Positions 25,806 through 35,012 are shown, counted from the first letter of the stretch. The stretch is DNA of 64,000 nt from CAVDHB01 sp963608705 (GCA_963608705.1 CAVDHB010000023.1:86179-150178); one strand, 5' to 3'. The notes: a model not told the origin generated them from the sequence alone. A program made the numbers and translations.

Positions 25806-27998
25806 TTACCTCTTATCTATTATAACACAATCTTCCAACTTATCAAAAGTCGTATCAAGGAACGTGTAATATACCATCTTTGTCGTATCAATTGGCTGAA
25901 AATCTTTATATTTCCTATGGACACATCGAAGCTCAAAAGCCAAACGGAGTGCCTTACTATCGGCATTTTCCCCATCCGTTTGCTTTGCCTCTTCGCTTGT
26001 AATAGTTCGCATCTTGGTAATCTCATAGACATCACGTATTCCTTTACCTTTGATATAAGGCATGAAAAAATGTAGATCTTGCAAGGCAATGGTTGTTGGG
26101 AACCGCTTGCCTGTATAATACAAGGTTGCAGTTCCATCAACAAAAGCTTGGAATTGCTTGTTGTCCTCTTTCACCAATCCTATGAGTACACGGTTGTCAA
26201 CCACATACGCCCCCTTTTGCGGTATGACATGGGCAATGGTCTCGTATGATTTTGTGTCGATGAGTTCTTTTATGAACTGTTCCAATAATTTCCTGTTCTC
26301 CACATCTTTAGGGCGAAGAGGGAATGCACCGATGTTCACTTCTTTAATAGTTTTGTGGAACTTTGAAACTGCCACATCATCAGGCTCACCGTCACCAGGA
26401 AAGAGAATATAGCCACCTATAACCTCTTTTTTCAACGCATTGGCATCATAATCTTTGTAGTATATAGCATCACGATATCGGTGCATTTGGTTGATGGCAT
26501 CATCAGGAGGCACATCAACGCCTTTGTCCCTGCCATCAATGCGATATTTAGCATCAAATAGATAAGTCATCTTCATGCCTTGCTGCAAGTCGTTTTTGGT
26601 GAGTTGCAGCACAATGTCTGGTTTCTGTGGAACGGTTGGCACGGACCAATCTTTCATACCCACACTGTCATTCTCTTTATCAGCATTCTTTGGATTATAA
26701 ACTAACTCAGCCAACTCCACACCATCCTTACGGAACAATATGCGTGAATGCTCGCCTTTACCAAGTTCCCATGAGAATACCCCGTTCATCTCCATACGAT
26801 TACGATGCTCAACATCTTCATCGTCAAGGTGCAACTGTTCCTTGACAATGTGGCTAACCTCAATGAAGCACCATATCTCATAAAGTGTGGCTATATCCTT
26901 TGTCTGCAAGCGATACAAACCATCATTCAAGGAATAAGCTCTTCTAAGCAAGTTCCATGTACGGTACACTTGACTATAGCCAGTCGCCTTTTGCAATACC
27001 AGACTCTCTTGGCTTATCCCCTTGAATCGCCCTATGGTTCGGAAAAATGGATGGTGTTGCAAACGCTTCAATGTTTCTGAGGTTGCAAGCATGGCTGCCT
27101 TCATCGTACCGGATGCGGTCTTTATTGTCTCAATACGACTACGCAAATCCTCATATCTCTTGCTAATCTGATGAAGGGCGAACTTCAGAAAACGATTCTC
27201 TTGCGTATCGTTTGACTGTATCTGTTGCTCTACACGATAAAGGTAGGCAGGTTCTTGACGATGTTCCGCCAGTCTGTTCTCAATGTTATAGGGAATTTGC
27301 TTCAGTTTGTCAGCTCTCAAATACACTTCTTCTCCATGAAGTCTGTGGCGAGGTCTGTCAATGATGCTCTTACAAGCTCTTATGAATTTCTGTTGTTCTC
27401 CTTCAAACACGCTCCACCAGACTATATCGGGATGCTCTCCGTTTTGGTCGGGTGAAAAGCCATGAAACGTGCGGCGCATATAGTCCAATGACAACATACT
27501 GTATTCTCGCTCAATATCTTCTACAATGGCACGCCAATGTTCATGATAGTCGAGTTTTGTGCTTAGTACATCGAAGGCAAAACGGAATGTTCTTGTTTCT
27601 TTGTCTACCTTATATATAATCTGTATTTCGCTTCGTCCTATTTCATTTTGGTAGTTGATGAAACCTGCCAAGATATGACGACGAAATGTGAATCGGTCGT
27701 TGTCATTTTGCAGGATGGAACCAAACTGAGCATCTTTCACATAGTCTTTGAACTCAATCCAAATAGGATAGTCCACATTGTCGAAGAAAATGGCAGGGGC
27801 ATAAACACCTTGTTCGATGTCAATCTCATGGTCTGCATCCAATGTCCGCTTTACAGACACGACACCTTCCGACCAATAATAAGTGGAGTAGAGCTTGTCC
27901 TCGCCCACATTATTCTTAGCCTTGTTCCAAATGCCATCGAACTTTGTGCATTCGACAATCATCGTGAAATCCTTGTGTTCAATTGTCAGCAGTTCCAT
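25806..27998 (-). CDS. DUF2357 / PD-(D/E)XK nuclease, McrC-like partner
   Basis: 730 residues. The middle has the YEIWCFIEV pattern (374-381) of the DUF2357/DUF524 (PDDEXK_7) class. A PD-(D/E)XK nuclease site is visible as PDIVLQL (Pro460-Asp461), then FDAKYRID with Asp482 and Lys484, then QMHRYRDAIYY (504-514). It lies 14 bp after the McrB-like ATPase, with a cytosine methyltransferase beyond it, so it is best read as the nuclease subunit of a methyltransferase-linked McrBC/LlaJI-like restriction system. The long N-terminal part (1-360) is probably for DNA or partner binding; I see no known domain there. The region is more AT-rich than the cydA side. Confidence 0.8.
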   Translation of the reverse strand: MELLTIEHKDFTMIVECTKFDGIWNKAKNNVGEDKLYSTYYWSEGVVSVKRTLDADHEIDIEQGVYAPAIFFDNVDYPIWIEFKDYVKDAQFGSILQNDNDRFTFRRHILAGFINYQNEIGRSEIQIIYKVDKETRTFRFAFDVLSTKLDYHEHWRAIVEDIEREYSMLSLDYMRRTFHGFSPDQNGEHPDIVWWSVFEGEQQKFIRACKSIIDRPRHRLHGEEVYLRADKLKQIPYNIENRLAEHRQEPAYLYRVEQQIQSNDTQENRFLKFALHQISKRYEDLRSRIETIKTASGTMKAAMLATSETLKRLQHHPFFRTIGRFKGISQESLVLQKATGYSQVYRTWNLLRRAYSLNDGLYRLQTKDIATLYEIWCFIEVSHIVKEQLHLDDEDVEHRNRMEMNGVFSWELGKGEHSRILFRKDGVELAELVYNPKNADKENDSVGMKDWSVPTVPQKPDIVLQLTKNDLQQGMKMTYLFDAKYRIDGRDKGVDVPPDDAINQMHRYRDAIYYKDYDANALKKEVIGGYILFPGDGEPDDVAVSKFHKTIKEVNIGAFPLRPKDVENRKLLEQFIKELIDTKSYETIAHVIPQKGAYVVDNRVLIGLVKEDNKQFQAFVDGTATLYYTGKRFPTTIALQDLHFFMPYIKGKGIRDVYEITKMRTITSEEAKQTDGENADSKALRLAFELRCVHRKYKDFQPIDTTKMVYYTFLDTTFDKLEDCVIIDKR

Positions 27999-28012
27999 CG
28001 ATATTCTTCTTT

Positions 28013-29884
28013 TTAGCTCCAGAAACTTGTATAGCCAGAAACGAGCTTGTCTTTCATTTCCTTCAGCTTTGCCAACGAAATGGATTTGACGGCATTCTCT
28101 TCTCCCGATACAGTCTTCAAGTTATCTTCAATCGTTTTGCTTAGACGGTCAAGGAATTTGTCGCTTACCTTTGTGTCATCACCCTCAATTCGGGATAACA
28201 CTTTCATGTTGGTAATCTCGTCCAAGGCACGAGCCATGACATATCCTTGCGGCAGCTTCTCGTCATTCTCACCCTTGTTGTAAGGCAAGTTGTTCACCAC
28301 ATACAGAAGAAACTCATTGCGTGTACGATAAGCCACCTTGAATGGCGTGCCTTCCAAAACAGCATTAACAGCATCAAGGTAAGTCAACACCGTTTCACAG
28401 ACCTCCTTGTTTGCATCATCATACACATCCACTCCTTCAACGGCACTGCCTATAAGTTCCGCCTTGCCAAGCTTGCCTATCTGCTCATGGCGTGTTGTCA
28501 AGCCTCCATGTAAATCCACTTCGTTCATTTCGATAGTCATTGCTCGGTCAAGAACCTTGCGGGAGAATGAGAAAGTCGTCTCATCCATGTTTACCGTACC
28601 CACAACTATGAGGTTTTGAGGGATGCAGATACCGTCCTTTAAGAAGCGATTGCGCACATTATCATCACTCGTCAATTCGCTCGTAAGCACAGGATACCAA
28701 TCTTCACCTGATTTTTCAAGAATAGGGTCTGTCGTGACAGTTCCATCCTCATAGCTCTTGCGAGACTCGATTACACTCAGATATTCCGCAAAATACTGCT
28801 CCACAGGCGCAAGGTTCATTTCATCCAAGCATAAGAAGTATGGAGTTTCTGTATCTTCCCATGCTTTCGCAACGAACTTCAAGAAAGCTCCTGACACAAA
28901 CTCAGCCTTTCCGCTGACACGGCTCACATAGCCAATCAAGTCACTTGAGTCATGCCAATTAGGTTTCACCTGTATCATTTGGAAGTTTTTGGGCTTTTGC
29001 GCCTTATATTCATCTGTGTCTTTATTCCAACAAGCTCTTGCCAATTCTCGCACAATTCGGCTTTTACCTGTGCCAGAAATTCCTGCAAGCAACAGGAAAG
29101 GCTTGGATTTGATGGCGGTGATGTAAGGACGATAAAATGAGCTTTTAAGCTTTACAACAGGAACATCGTTTTGAATAATACTCATGGATTTATCCCAAAA
29201 GGCAACTCCATATTTCTTAGATTTAATCAGCTTATATAGCTTTAGCCCATCAGAAACAGCTGTTGGAAGTGGTATCTTGGCCTTTGAACAAATTTGAGCT
29301 GCATTGCTAATGCATCCACCGTATTTAATACCGAACAGAAGCAGATTTCCTGTTTTAGAATTATCATCAGTACCATCCTTATACATTTTTGCAAGGATTT
29401 CCGCCAATTCGTTTTCTGTATAACTTCTATTTTCCTCATCATCAAGGATTATCTTTGATAATGTGCAGGCGACCGATGGAGCTTGTGAAGTTTGTTTGAT
29501 AATGCTCATGTCTTCCAATTTTACTAAGCGGCCAACCACATGGGGCTTTGATGGTACCCAAATTGTATATTTTGAACGATCACTTGAAAACCAATATATT
29601 TCAGAAGTATTGGCTATGATACTATCTACAACAGCCCGATTTGATCCCTTGTTGTTTAAAAGTTGACTTGTATTAAAAGGGACATTCTCTTCAATTTTGG
29701 TAGCCAATGCTTCCAAGAAAGATTCTGGGAAGGTAACATCTTTCCCCTCAGGTGTTTTAGCATATAATCTGTTTTCAACCCTATCAATCCGAACAAATAC
29801 GCACTTGTTATCTCCTCTGACATAACTCAAATTAGAATCAGGTATCAATTCAGATATAAGTTCTATTAAATGACTTAAATTCAT
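28013..29884 (-). CDS. McrB-like AAA+ ATPase/GTPase, restriction motor subunit
   Basis: 623 residues. N-terminal 1-250 is a putative DNA-recognition part without a recognised domain. The AAA+ module follows: Walker A GISGTGKS at 268-275, Walker B LCLDEMN at 351-357 and the McrB-type signature TVNMDETTFSFSRKVLDRA at 430-448, which includes the sensor and arginine-finger region. This motif set is typical of McrB and of R1.LlaJI-type proteins, which translocate DNA and activate a PD-(D/E)XK partner; that partner is the next gene. The methyltransferase ends 4 bp upstream. GTP versus ATP use cannot be told. Confidence 0.85.
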   Translation of the reverse strand: MNLSHLIELISELIPDSNLSYVRGDNKCVFVRIDRVENRLYAKTPEGKDVTFPESFLEALATKIEENVPFNTSQLLNNKGSNRAVVDSIIANTSEIYWFSSDRSKYTIWVPSKPHVVGRLVKLEDMSIIKQTSQAPSVACTLSKIILDDEENRSYTENELAEILAKMYKDGTDDNSKTGNLLLFGIKYGGCISNAAQICSKAKIPLPTAVSDGLKLYKLIKSKKYGVAFWDKSMSIIQNDVPVVKLKSSFYRPYITAIKSKPFLLLAGISGTGKSRIVRELARACWNKDTDEYKAQKPKNFQMIQVKPNWHDSSDLIGYVSRVSGKAEFVSGAFLKFVAKAWEDTETPYFLCLDEMNLAPVEQYFAEYLSVIESRKSYEDGTVTTDPILEKSGEDWYPVLTSELTSDDNVRNRFLKDGICIPQNLIVVGTVNMDETTFSFSRKVLDRAMTIEMNEVDLHGGLTTRHEQIGKLGKAELIGSAVEGVDVYDDANKEVCETVLTYLDAVNAVLEGTPFKVAYRTRNEFLLYVVNNLPYNKGENDEKLPQGYVMARALDEITNMKVLSRIEGDDTKVSDKFLDRLSKTIEDNLKTVSGEENAVKSISLAKLKEMKDKLVSGYTSFWS

Positions 29885-29888
29885 AGAC

Positions 29889-31013
29889 TTAACAATTTAC
29901 TTTGTTAATATAATCAGCGAAACTCTTTGCAATTCCATTGGCCAATAGAAATGGAACTCCGTTACCAATTGTTTTAAATGCATCTGATAAAGTAACATCT
30001 TTGGGTAAGATGAATTCCTTGGGCAGAGATTGTATTGCAAGAGATTCTGCAACAGAAATTCGTCTTGGCAAATAAGGATGTATATGAACTTCGTTGTTAC
30101 CATAAGCTGCTGTAGGAGAGTATCTCCATCTATGCAATCTTTTGTAGCATTTCTTTTCGACATCACCTTCATCTTTAGTGGTAAAACGTACGATACCTGC
30201 TCTTGGCTTAAAAAACATATCCTCATTTGGATGATGTTCAACATCATTTTTTTTCCACCAATATTCTACAGTTAATTCTTTTATTATTCCATTTGGCATA
30301 GATGTATCACTCATTTCCTTATATGGGTCTTTGGTCGGCCATGGAAGTCTTTTTATTTCATTTAGATTATACGTTTTGTGAGCATCCCAAGGGAATTGCT
30401 CAAGACTCCCGTTGGAAGTAGGTAAAGATAACTCATCGACAATATGATTTTGAACACCAATAAGGATAATTCTATCTCTATCTTGTGGAACTCCAAATTC
30501 CAAAGAATTGACCAGCTGTTCTGTCAATAAATACCCAGCATCTCGAAATTCCGCTTTCAGTTCTTCGAAGAATTCCCTATGACGAGATGTACGATATAAT
30601 CCCTTGACATTCTCAAATAAAAAAAAGTCTGGTCTTATAGTACAAATAAGTTTAGCATAAGAACCTGACAATTTGCCATTTTCGCCTTCTTTTCCTTTAT
30701 TCTTACCAGCTACAGAAAAATCCGGACATGGAGGTCCACCAATAAAGCCAGTTAGACTCTCTTGTTTTGATTCTTCTACCCAATTTGCCAATTGACGCAA
30801 ACTGTCTTCATGTTTCCCGTCTATATACTCCGTTATATCCTTTATATGATGTCCATATCTTGGTGTCGGCAAACGCATGTTACTTCTCGCATATTGATAA
30901 ATTCGGTTAAATGCCTTAGAGTATTCGTTTACAAAAAGGATATTATAATCCCCTTGCAACTCAAATCCTAAATCAAGAAAACCGGCACCAGCAAAAAAAG
31001 AAAATATATTCAT
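29889..31013 (-). CDS. DNA (cytosine-5-)-methyltransferase
   Basis: 374 residues with the ordered C5-methyltransferase motifs: I FAGAGFLDLGFE (7-18), IV GGPPCPDFS with catalytic Cys96, VI FENVKG (about 133-138), VIII QDRDRIILIG, IX RRISVAESLAIQSLP and X TIGNGVP. The target-recognition stretch between VIII and IX is long and unfamiliar, so the site is unknown. It would protect host DNA from the nuclease encoded just downstream. Base composition is visibly AT-richer than the flanking housekeeping genes, a sign of transfer. Confidence 0.93.
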   Translation of the reverse strand: MNIFSFFAGAGFLDLGFELQGDYNILFVNEYSKAFNRIYQYARSNMRLPTPRYGHHIKDITEYIDGKHEDSLRQLANWVEESKQESLTGFIGGPPCPDFSVAGKNKGKEGENGKLSGSYAKLICTIRPDFFLFENVKGLYRTSRHREFFEELKAEFRDAGYLLTEQLVNSLEFGVPQDRDRIILIGVQNHIVDELSLPTSNGSLEQFPWDAHKTYNLNEIKRLPWPTKDPYKEMSDTSMPNGIIKELTVEYWWKKNDVEHHPNEDMFFKPRAGIVRFTTKDEGDVEKKCYKRLHRWRYSPTAAYGNNEVHIHPYLPRRISVAESLAIQSLPKEFILPKDVTLSDAFKTIGNGVPFLLANGIAKSFADYINKVNC

Positions 31014-31051
31014 TCAAGTCTATTATTTGGCAAACAAATGCCATTACATCT

Positions 31052-31384
31052 TTATTCGACAAATGCAATCTGCGGCTTGCGAGAGTCGCCATTTTGAGCA
31101 ACAAGATAGCAAGCGTAGCGTGTTAGCATGATGTCATCTATCTGACGCTCAGTGCCAGAACCTATAACAACCATTTTATTGACGCCAATAAAATGGTCTT
31201 CTATATTTTGTCCAACATTTGCACATGCTTCCTTGGCTTTATCTATCACTTTCGTGAAATTTTGCCAAAGTTTGTATCCCAACAAAGAGCATAATTCCCT
31301 TGCGCTCCAACATTCCACATCTTTGAGAACGCATGAGGCTTGTTCAAACTGGGAAAACAGTGCCTGTATTTCTTCTTTTTTCAT
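31052..31384 (-). CDS. Truncated DinD/BRO-N domain protein
   Basis: 110 residues that match the N-terminal part of DNA-damage-inducible protein D-like proteins: VECWSARELCSLLGYKLWQN, FTKVIDKAKEACANVG, IDDIMLTRYACYLVAQNGD and RKPQIAF, then a stop. Full DinD proteins are about 270-280 residues and continue after this point. The methyltransferase starts 38 bp later, so the C-terminal half is missing. It may still act as a small BRO-N DNA-binding protein, or be a remnant. Its ATG overlaps the stop of the frameshifted regulator upstream (ATGA). Confidence 0.75.
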   Translation of the reverse strand: MKKEEIQALFSQFEQASCVLKDVECWSARELCSLLGYKLWQNFTKVIDKAKEACANVGQNIEDHFIGVNKMVVIGSGTERQIDDIMLTRYACYLVAQNGDSRKPQIAFVE

Positions 31385-31589
31385 TCTATTTCGTACTTAA
31401 AATCTTCGAACCGTACTAAGTCGGTCAATTCCACATCCAACACTTTCACTGTCATCATCAGACTTGCTAAGTCTGGCTGATTTGAGTTAGTACACCCTTT
31501 TGATATAGTATTTGGTCTTTTCCGAGCAGTCCTGCCAACCAACGGTTATTCAGTTTCGTCTCTGCCAATACAACTTTCAATCTATTCAA
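31381..31589 (-). pseudogene. XRE-family helix-turn-helix regulator with a one-base frameshift
   Basis: Two overlapping frames together spell a small XRE regulator. Frame one starts with TTG at 31589 (LNRLKVVLAETKLNNRWLAG with M for the start residue) and reaches LLGKDQ; the second frame continues NTISKGCTNSNQPDLASLMM and ends FEDFKYEIE, with the stop overlapping the DinD-like start. One base is missing near 31510-31513, in CCAAATACT, where CCAAAATACT would restore a 69-residue protein. It would be the controller of the restriction operon. A TATCTTTG promoter box lies at 31625-31632. Sequencing error is an alternative explanation. Confidence 0.7.
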
Positions 31590-31624
31590 TTTGCAATTTG
31601 CCCTATTTAATGTATTTCAATACA

Positions 31625-31632
31625 CAAAGATA
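31625..31632 (-). promoter_or_regulatory. Promoter -7 box for the restriction operon
   Basis: TATCTTTG on the minus strand, 35 bp before the XRE-like frame and the only good box found upstream of the restriction genes. The -33 region is weak. Confidence 0.5.
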
Positions 31633-31741
31633 GCGCAAACGAGGAGCAAAAGAGTTTGCTCCCAATTGCCCGAGTGCAACCTGTCTTATGCAAAGATACG
31701 GAATAAATTCTTATTAAATCAAGACCCAGCCTATAAATAAG

Positions 31742-31771
31742 AAAAAGGCCGCAAACCTTTCGGCTGCGACC
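31742..31771 (-). terminator. Terminator of the rubrerythrin gene
   Basis: On the minus strand GGTCGCA pairs with TGCGGCC and is followed by five T. It lies about 25 bp after the stop. Confidence 0.8.
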
Positions 31772-31796
31772 CTATGTCTCACGGCAAATGTGCAGA

Positions 31797-32336
31797 TTAA
31801 TAGTTCTGCGCCTCTACCTGGAAGAAGCTCTGCGGATGACCGCATACCGGGCAAATCTTCGGAGCGGACTTGGCAATCACGATATGACCGCACACACGGC
31901 ACTGCCAGATAGCGTCTCCTTCTTTAGAGAACACCACACCGTCCTTCACGTTCTTCAACAATTTACGATAACGCTCCTCGTGATGTTTCTCGATGTCAGC
32001 CACCGCACGGAACAAGAAAGCGATTTTCTTGAAGCCTTCCTCTTCTGCCACTTTGGCAAATTCGGGATACATGTTTGTCCATTCGTATTCCTCGCCATTG
32101 GCAGCGTCTTCCAAGTTCACATCCGTAGAAGGCACATCACCGTCATGCAAAAGTTTGAACCAGATTTTAGCGTGAGCCTGCTCGTTAGCGGCAGTCTCCT
32201 CGAAGAGAGCGGCGATTTGCTCATAACCGTCCTTGCGAGCCTTGGACGCATAATAAGTGTACTTGTTGCGAGCCTGAGATTCACCTGCGAAAGCAGCCAT
32301 CAGGTTCTGTTCAGTCTTTGATCCTTTCAGTTCCAT
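31797..32336 (-). CDS. rbr: Rubrerythrin
   Basis: 179 residues. The N-terminal ferritin-like diiron domain shows the ligand-bearing helices (FAGESQARNKYTYYA; ETAANEQAHAKIW; ADIEKHHEERYRKLL), and the C-terminal rubredoxin domain has two CxxC pairs (CRVCG and CPVCG). It reduces peroxide in the cytosol of anaerobes. It has its own promoter (TATCTTTG, 32387-32394) and a terminator, so it is monocistronic. Confidence 0.97.
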   Translation of the reverse strand: MELKGSKTEQNLMAAFAGESQARNKYTYYASKARKDGYEQIAALFEETAANEQAHAKIWFKLLHDGDVPSTDVNLEDAANGEEYEWTNMYPEFAKVAEEEGFKKIAFLFRAVADIEKHHEERYRKLLKNVKDGVVFSKEGDAIWQCRVCGHIVIAKSAPKICPVCGHPQSFFQVEAQNY

Positions 32337-32386
32337 AAGTTTATTGTTTATGTTATTATGATGCTATTAGTCTTCTTTGTTGCTGC

Positions 32387-32394
32387 AAAGATAA
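32387..32394 (-). promoter_or_regulatory. Promoter -7 box for rubrerythrin
   Basis: TATCTTTG on the minus strand, exact TANNTTTG match, about 50 bp before the ATG. Confidence 0.6.
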
Positions 32395-32399
32395 TGGCT

Positions 32400-32924
32400 T
32401 TATCTGGAATATACATTGTAAAGTTGTAATTATTTTAATCCGCAGGCATTAAAAAAGATTAATGGGCCTGTTAGACGCATAAACCACAACCCGCGAAACT
32501 CTGTGCTTTCAAGAAGTCACGCTCTATAGTATCAGCTCCTTATCCTCTTCAGTATGAACTCGTCACTCTCTTGAGTCTGACAACCTCACTCTCTACAGTG
32601 TGATGACTTCACGGTGAATAGCCATAAAAACACGGTGAGAAAGGAGTGCTAACTCACCGCACGGCAAAAATTATACGGTGAGTTAGGGGACGTAATACGG
32701 TGCGTTGTAATCAGGTAAGCACCGTTTGGCTATGAAGTTCGTTGAAGCGGATTTTCAATCAGCAGGAAAGGAATCCGCAGGAACGTTTGTCTCAACCTCC
32801 ACAAAAGTTGGATTTTAACTACACAAACGACATAATAGACATAAATAATTATATTACAATATCTTATGTATGAGTTCAACTACATAGAAACTACATTTAA
32901 CTACATTTTACTACATAGTATTTT
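32400..32924. other. Gene-free stretch with short repeats
   Basis: No credible coding frame. At about 32609-32705 the heptamer ACGGTGA and close variants recur four times, and CTAACTCACCG (32649-32659) is mirrored by CGGTGAGTTAG (32676-32686), an 11-bp perfect inverted repeat. A role as 3' structure of the VapE-type gene is possible. Confidence 0.5.
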
Positions 32925-35012
32925 TCACATCCTTGTCTGCACATAATACATTTTCCCCTTCATTGTACGTTTTGACTCGTAACCCTCTGCTGTAAGAATA
33001 CGTCCGAGGCTTCGATGAGAATACTTTGTAGTCCTAAACGTACTATATTCTTTTTCAATACATTGCAAAATATCTACTAACGACATCATCACCCCTTTAT
33101 CCCCTTCCGGCTTTTGAAACAGCGAGCTGACAATAGACTCCAGGCTGACCAAACCGAGATAATCCTCGTTGTGCCGCATGATTTCCGCCGTCTCCTCTTT
33201 GTTGAACCAATAACGGTCTCCCCTTCTCACTTCCGCATATAACTGCGCATACATCTGCGGATAATCTACGGGAGAAGTGTTATCAATCATCGAGCCATCC
33301 TCTATCCGCACACACAGGAAACGACGGCTTCCGCTCTTGTCCGTCAAGGGGTGCAGGCTGTTAGTTGTCCCGATAAAAGAAGCGTACCTGCGGCGTTTCT
33401 CCACCGTGCGTCCAAAGGGCATCCGAAGTTTCACGTCCTTCTTTTGCAGGATATACTTCAAAAGCGGTTGCTGGCTCTTTTTCAAGGAGTCAAATTCGTC
33501 TATGTTGATAAGGGCAAATCGGGACAGCCCCATATATACATCCGTATCGCTGCGGAAATCAATACGGTCGTCATAATATTCCATCAACTCAGGTGGCAGC
33601 ACCGTCCGACACAACCACGACTTGCCACACCCCTGCTTGCCGATAAGCAAAGGGACAATGGCGTTGCCGTGCGCCTCATCCTCCCCTATCCACTGCGCCA
33701 CCATGGACCGCATCCATACGTGCAACCGAAACGCAAAATCAGGATGACGAGTAGGAAAACGGTTCGCAAAAGCCGTAACCCGGTCCTTCCCGTCCCACTC
33801 CGGCAGTTTCGCCAGGTAATCCCTCACCGGGTCATACCGTTTGATTGCGTCCGAAGCGAGATAGCGGTCAAGGTCACGGTCCCAGCTCCTAAGTCCGGCT
33901 TTCAGCGCCTCGATGGCAATCGTGGCACGAACACGGGAAGTCAAGTCATTGAAAGGAATATCCAGTCCGTTGCGCACCCTGTATTGCGGCACCCCCTTCA
34001 TGACATTCATCCTTATCTCGTACCTCGTCTCCATGAACGCCTCCATCCGATAGGTCAGCAACGCCGCCTCGTCAATGTTCTTAAAGGGGATTTTCCGGGA
34101 GAGCCATTTGCGATAGGCGTTGTCAAACTTAAGACGTACCAGCCGCTCATCGTTCCCGAACGGCCTCTTGCGCAGCGTAGCCTGGACGCTGAATTCTTCC
34201 TCCAACCCCGAAACATGACATTCGTCCGCCAGAAAATCCAGCACGTCATTCTCCAAAGGCTCATTCGCCCCGCAAGCCACACAAGCCTTCTCATAGGCTG
34301 ACTTCAAACAAAACTCATACAGATGGCACGCACTCCGGTACGCATCCAACCCCGGAAGCACCGTCTCGCTACGCAATGACTCCCCCTTGGCGTGAAACAC
34401 AGGCACAGAGGAATCCTTGTCACTCACCACCACCGGGGAAGCGTCCGGATGGAAATACAAACCCGCGTCATCACTCACCAAACAGAATCCGTCAAACTCC
34501 CCGCCATGGGCATCCACGGCCAAGTCAAGCTGGGAAGCATAGACATAACTGAGCCGTTTGTAGGCGTTCCGCTGCATATTCTCCAAAGAAATCCCCTCCG
34601 CACAGGTGAACTTGCACAGCACTTTCAAGGACTTCCCGTCTCCACCGACAAACGCCAACATCGTGTAAGGGATGTGTGAGACAAGTTTCCGCAACCTCTC
34701 CGCCTCCGTGCAGGACGGAAGTCCGTTGAACTCCAGCAACACAAGCCGGTTATACCCCACTATCACCGGGTTTCCCTCTTTCTTGCGTATCTCCGCGGTG
34801 AAACACACCAAAGGTGTTTCCTGATACAACTGTGTCAAATTTTCCGCTTTCGCTTTACTTGACAGGAAATTCAAAGCGTCCCGCACGGCAGTCAATCGTT
34901 TGGAATACTTCCCGTTCCTCATGTCCTCCACAAGCTCCGACAAGGTGCTTCGGGTAAAGGAGGTATTCTCCCCTCTTACCCGCATAAGGGTCACATTAAA
35001 ATCTTTTTCCAT
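32925..35012 (-). CDS. BT4734/VirE-N-type protein with VapE-like P-loop domain and DUF3874 end
   Basis: 695 residues. The N-terminal part (about 1-200) resembles the BT4734-like/VirE-N, primase-like region of Bacteroides mobile elements. The P-loop domain, of virulence-associated-E (VapE) type, shows Walker A GKQGCGKS (458-465), Walker B ALINIDEFDSL (about 495-505) and FIGTTNSLHPL with the GSRRFL arginine finger. The C-terminus (from about 620) fits DUF3874. Such proteins act as replication primase/helicase-like factors of phages and integrative elements, but no integrase, mobilisation or phage genes lie nearby. A promoter box (35077-35084) and a palindrome over the start point lie upstream. 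Function here is unknown. Confidence 0.8.
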   Translation of the reverse strand: MEKDFNVTLMRVRGENTSFTRSTLSELVEDMRNGKYSKRLTAVRDALNFLSSKAKAENLTQLYQETPLVCFTAEIRKKEGNPVIVGYNRLVLLEFNGLPSCTEAERLRKLVSHIPYTMLAFVGGDGKSLKVLCKFTCAEGISLENMQRNAYKRLSYVYASQLDLAVDAHGGEFDGFCLVSDDAGLYFHPDASPVVVSDKDSSVPVFHAKGESLRSETVLPGLDAYRSACHLYEFCLKSAYEKACVACGANEPLENDVLDFLADECHVSGLEEEFSVQATLRKRPFGNDERLVRLKFDNAYRKWLSRKIPFKNIDEAALLTYRMEAFMETRYEIRMNVMKGVPQYRVRNGLDIPFNDLTSRVRATIAIEALKAGLRSWDRDLDRYLASDAIKRYDPVRDYLAKLPEWDGKDRVTAFANRFPTRHPDFAFRLHVWMRSMVAQWIGEDEAHGNAIVPLLIGKQGCGKSWLCRTVLPPELMEYYDDRIDFRSDTDVYMGLSRFALINIDEFDSLKKSQQPLLKYILQKKDVKLRMPFGRTVEKRRRYASFIGTTNSLHPLTDKSGSRRFLCVRIEDGSMIDNTSPVDYPQMYAQLYAEVRRGDRYWFNKEETAEIMRHNEDYLGLVSLESIVSSLFQKPEGDKGVMMSLVDILQCIEKEYSTFRTTKYSHRSLGRILTAEGYESKRTMKGKMYYVQTRM

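Noticed and set aside
29889..31013. Type IV McrBC system that acts alone on methylated DNA
   Set aside because: A cognate-looking cytosine methyltransferase lies in the same transcript, so a host-protected restriction system is the better reading.
31381..31589. Programmed ribosomal frameshift in the XRE gene
   Set aside because: The site CCAAATACT is not a slippery heptamer and no downstream structure is apparent; a deletion or sequencing error is simpler.
33351..34301. 316-codon plus-strand frame opposite the VapE-type gene
   Set aside because: Antisense to a well-formed gene with Walker motifs; the product is basic and has no domain.
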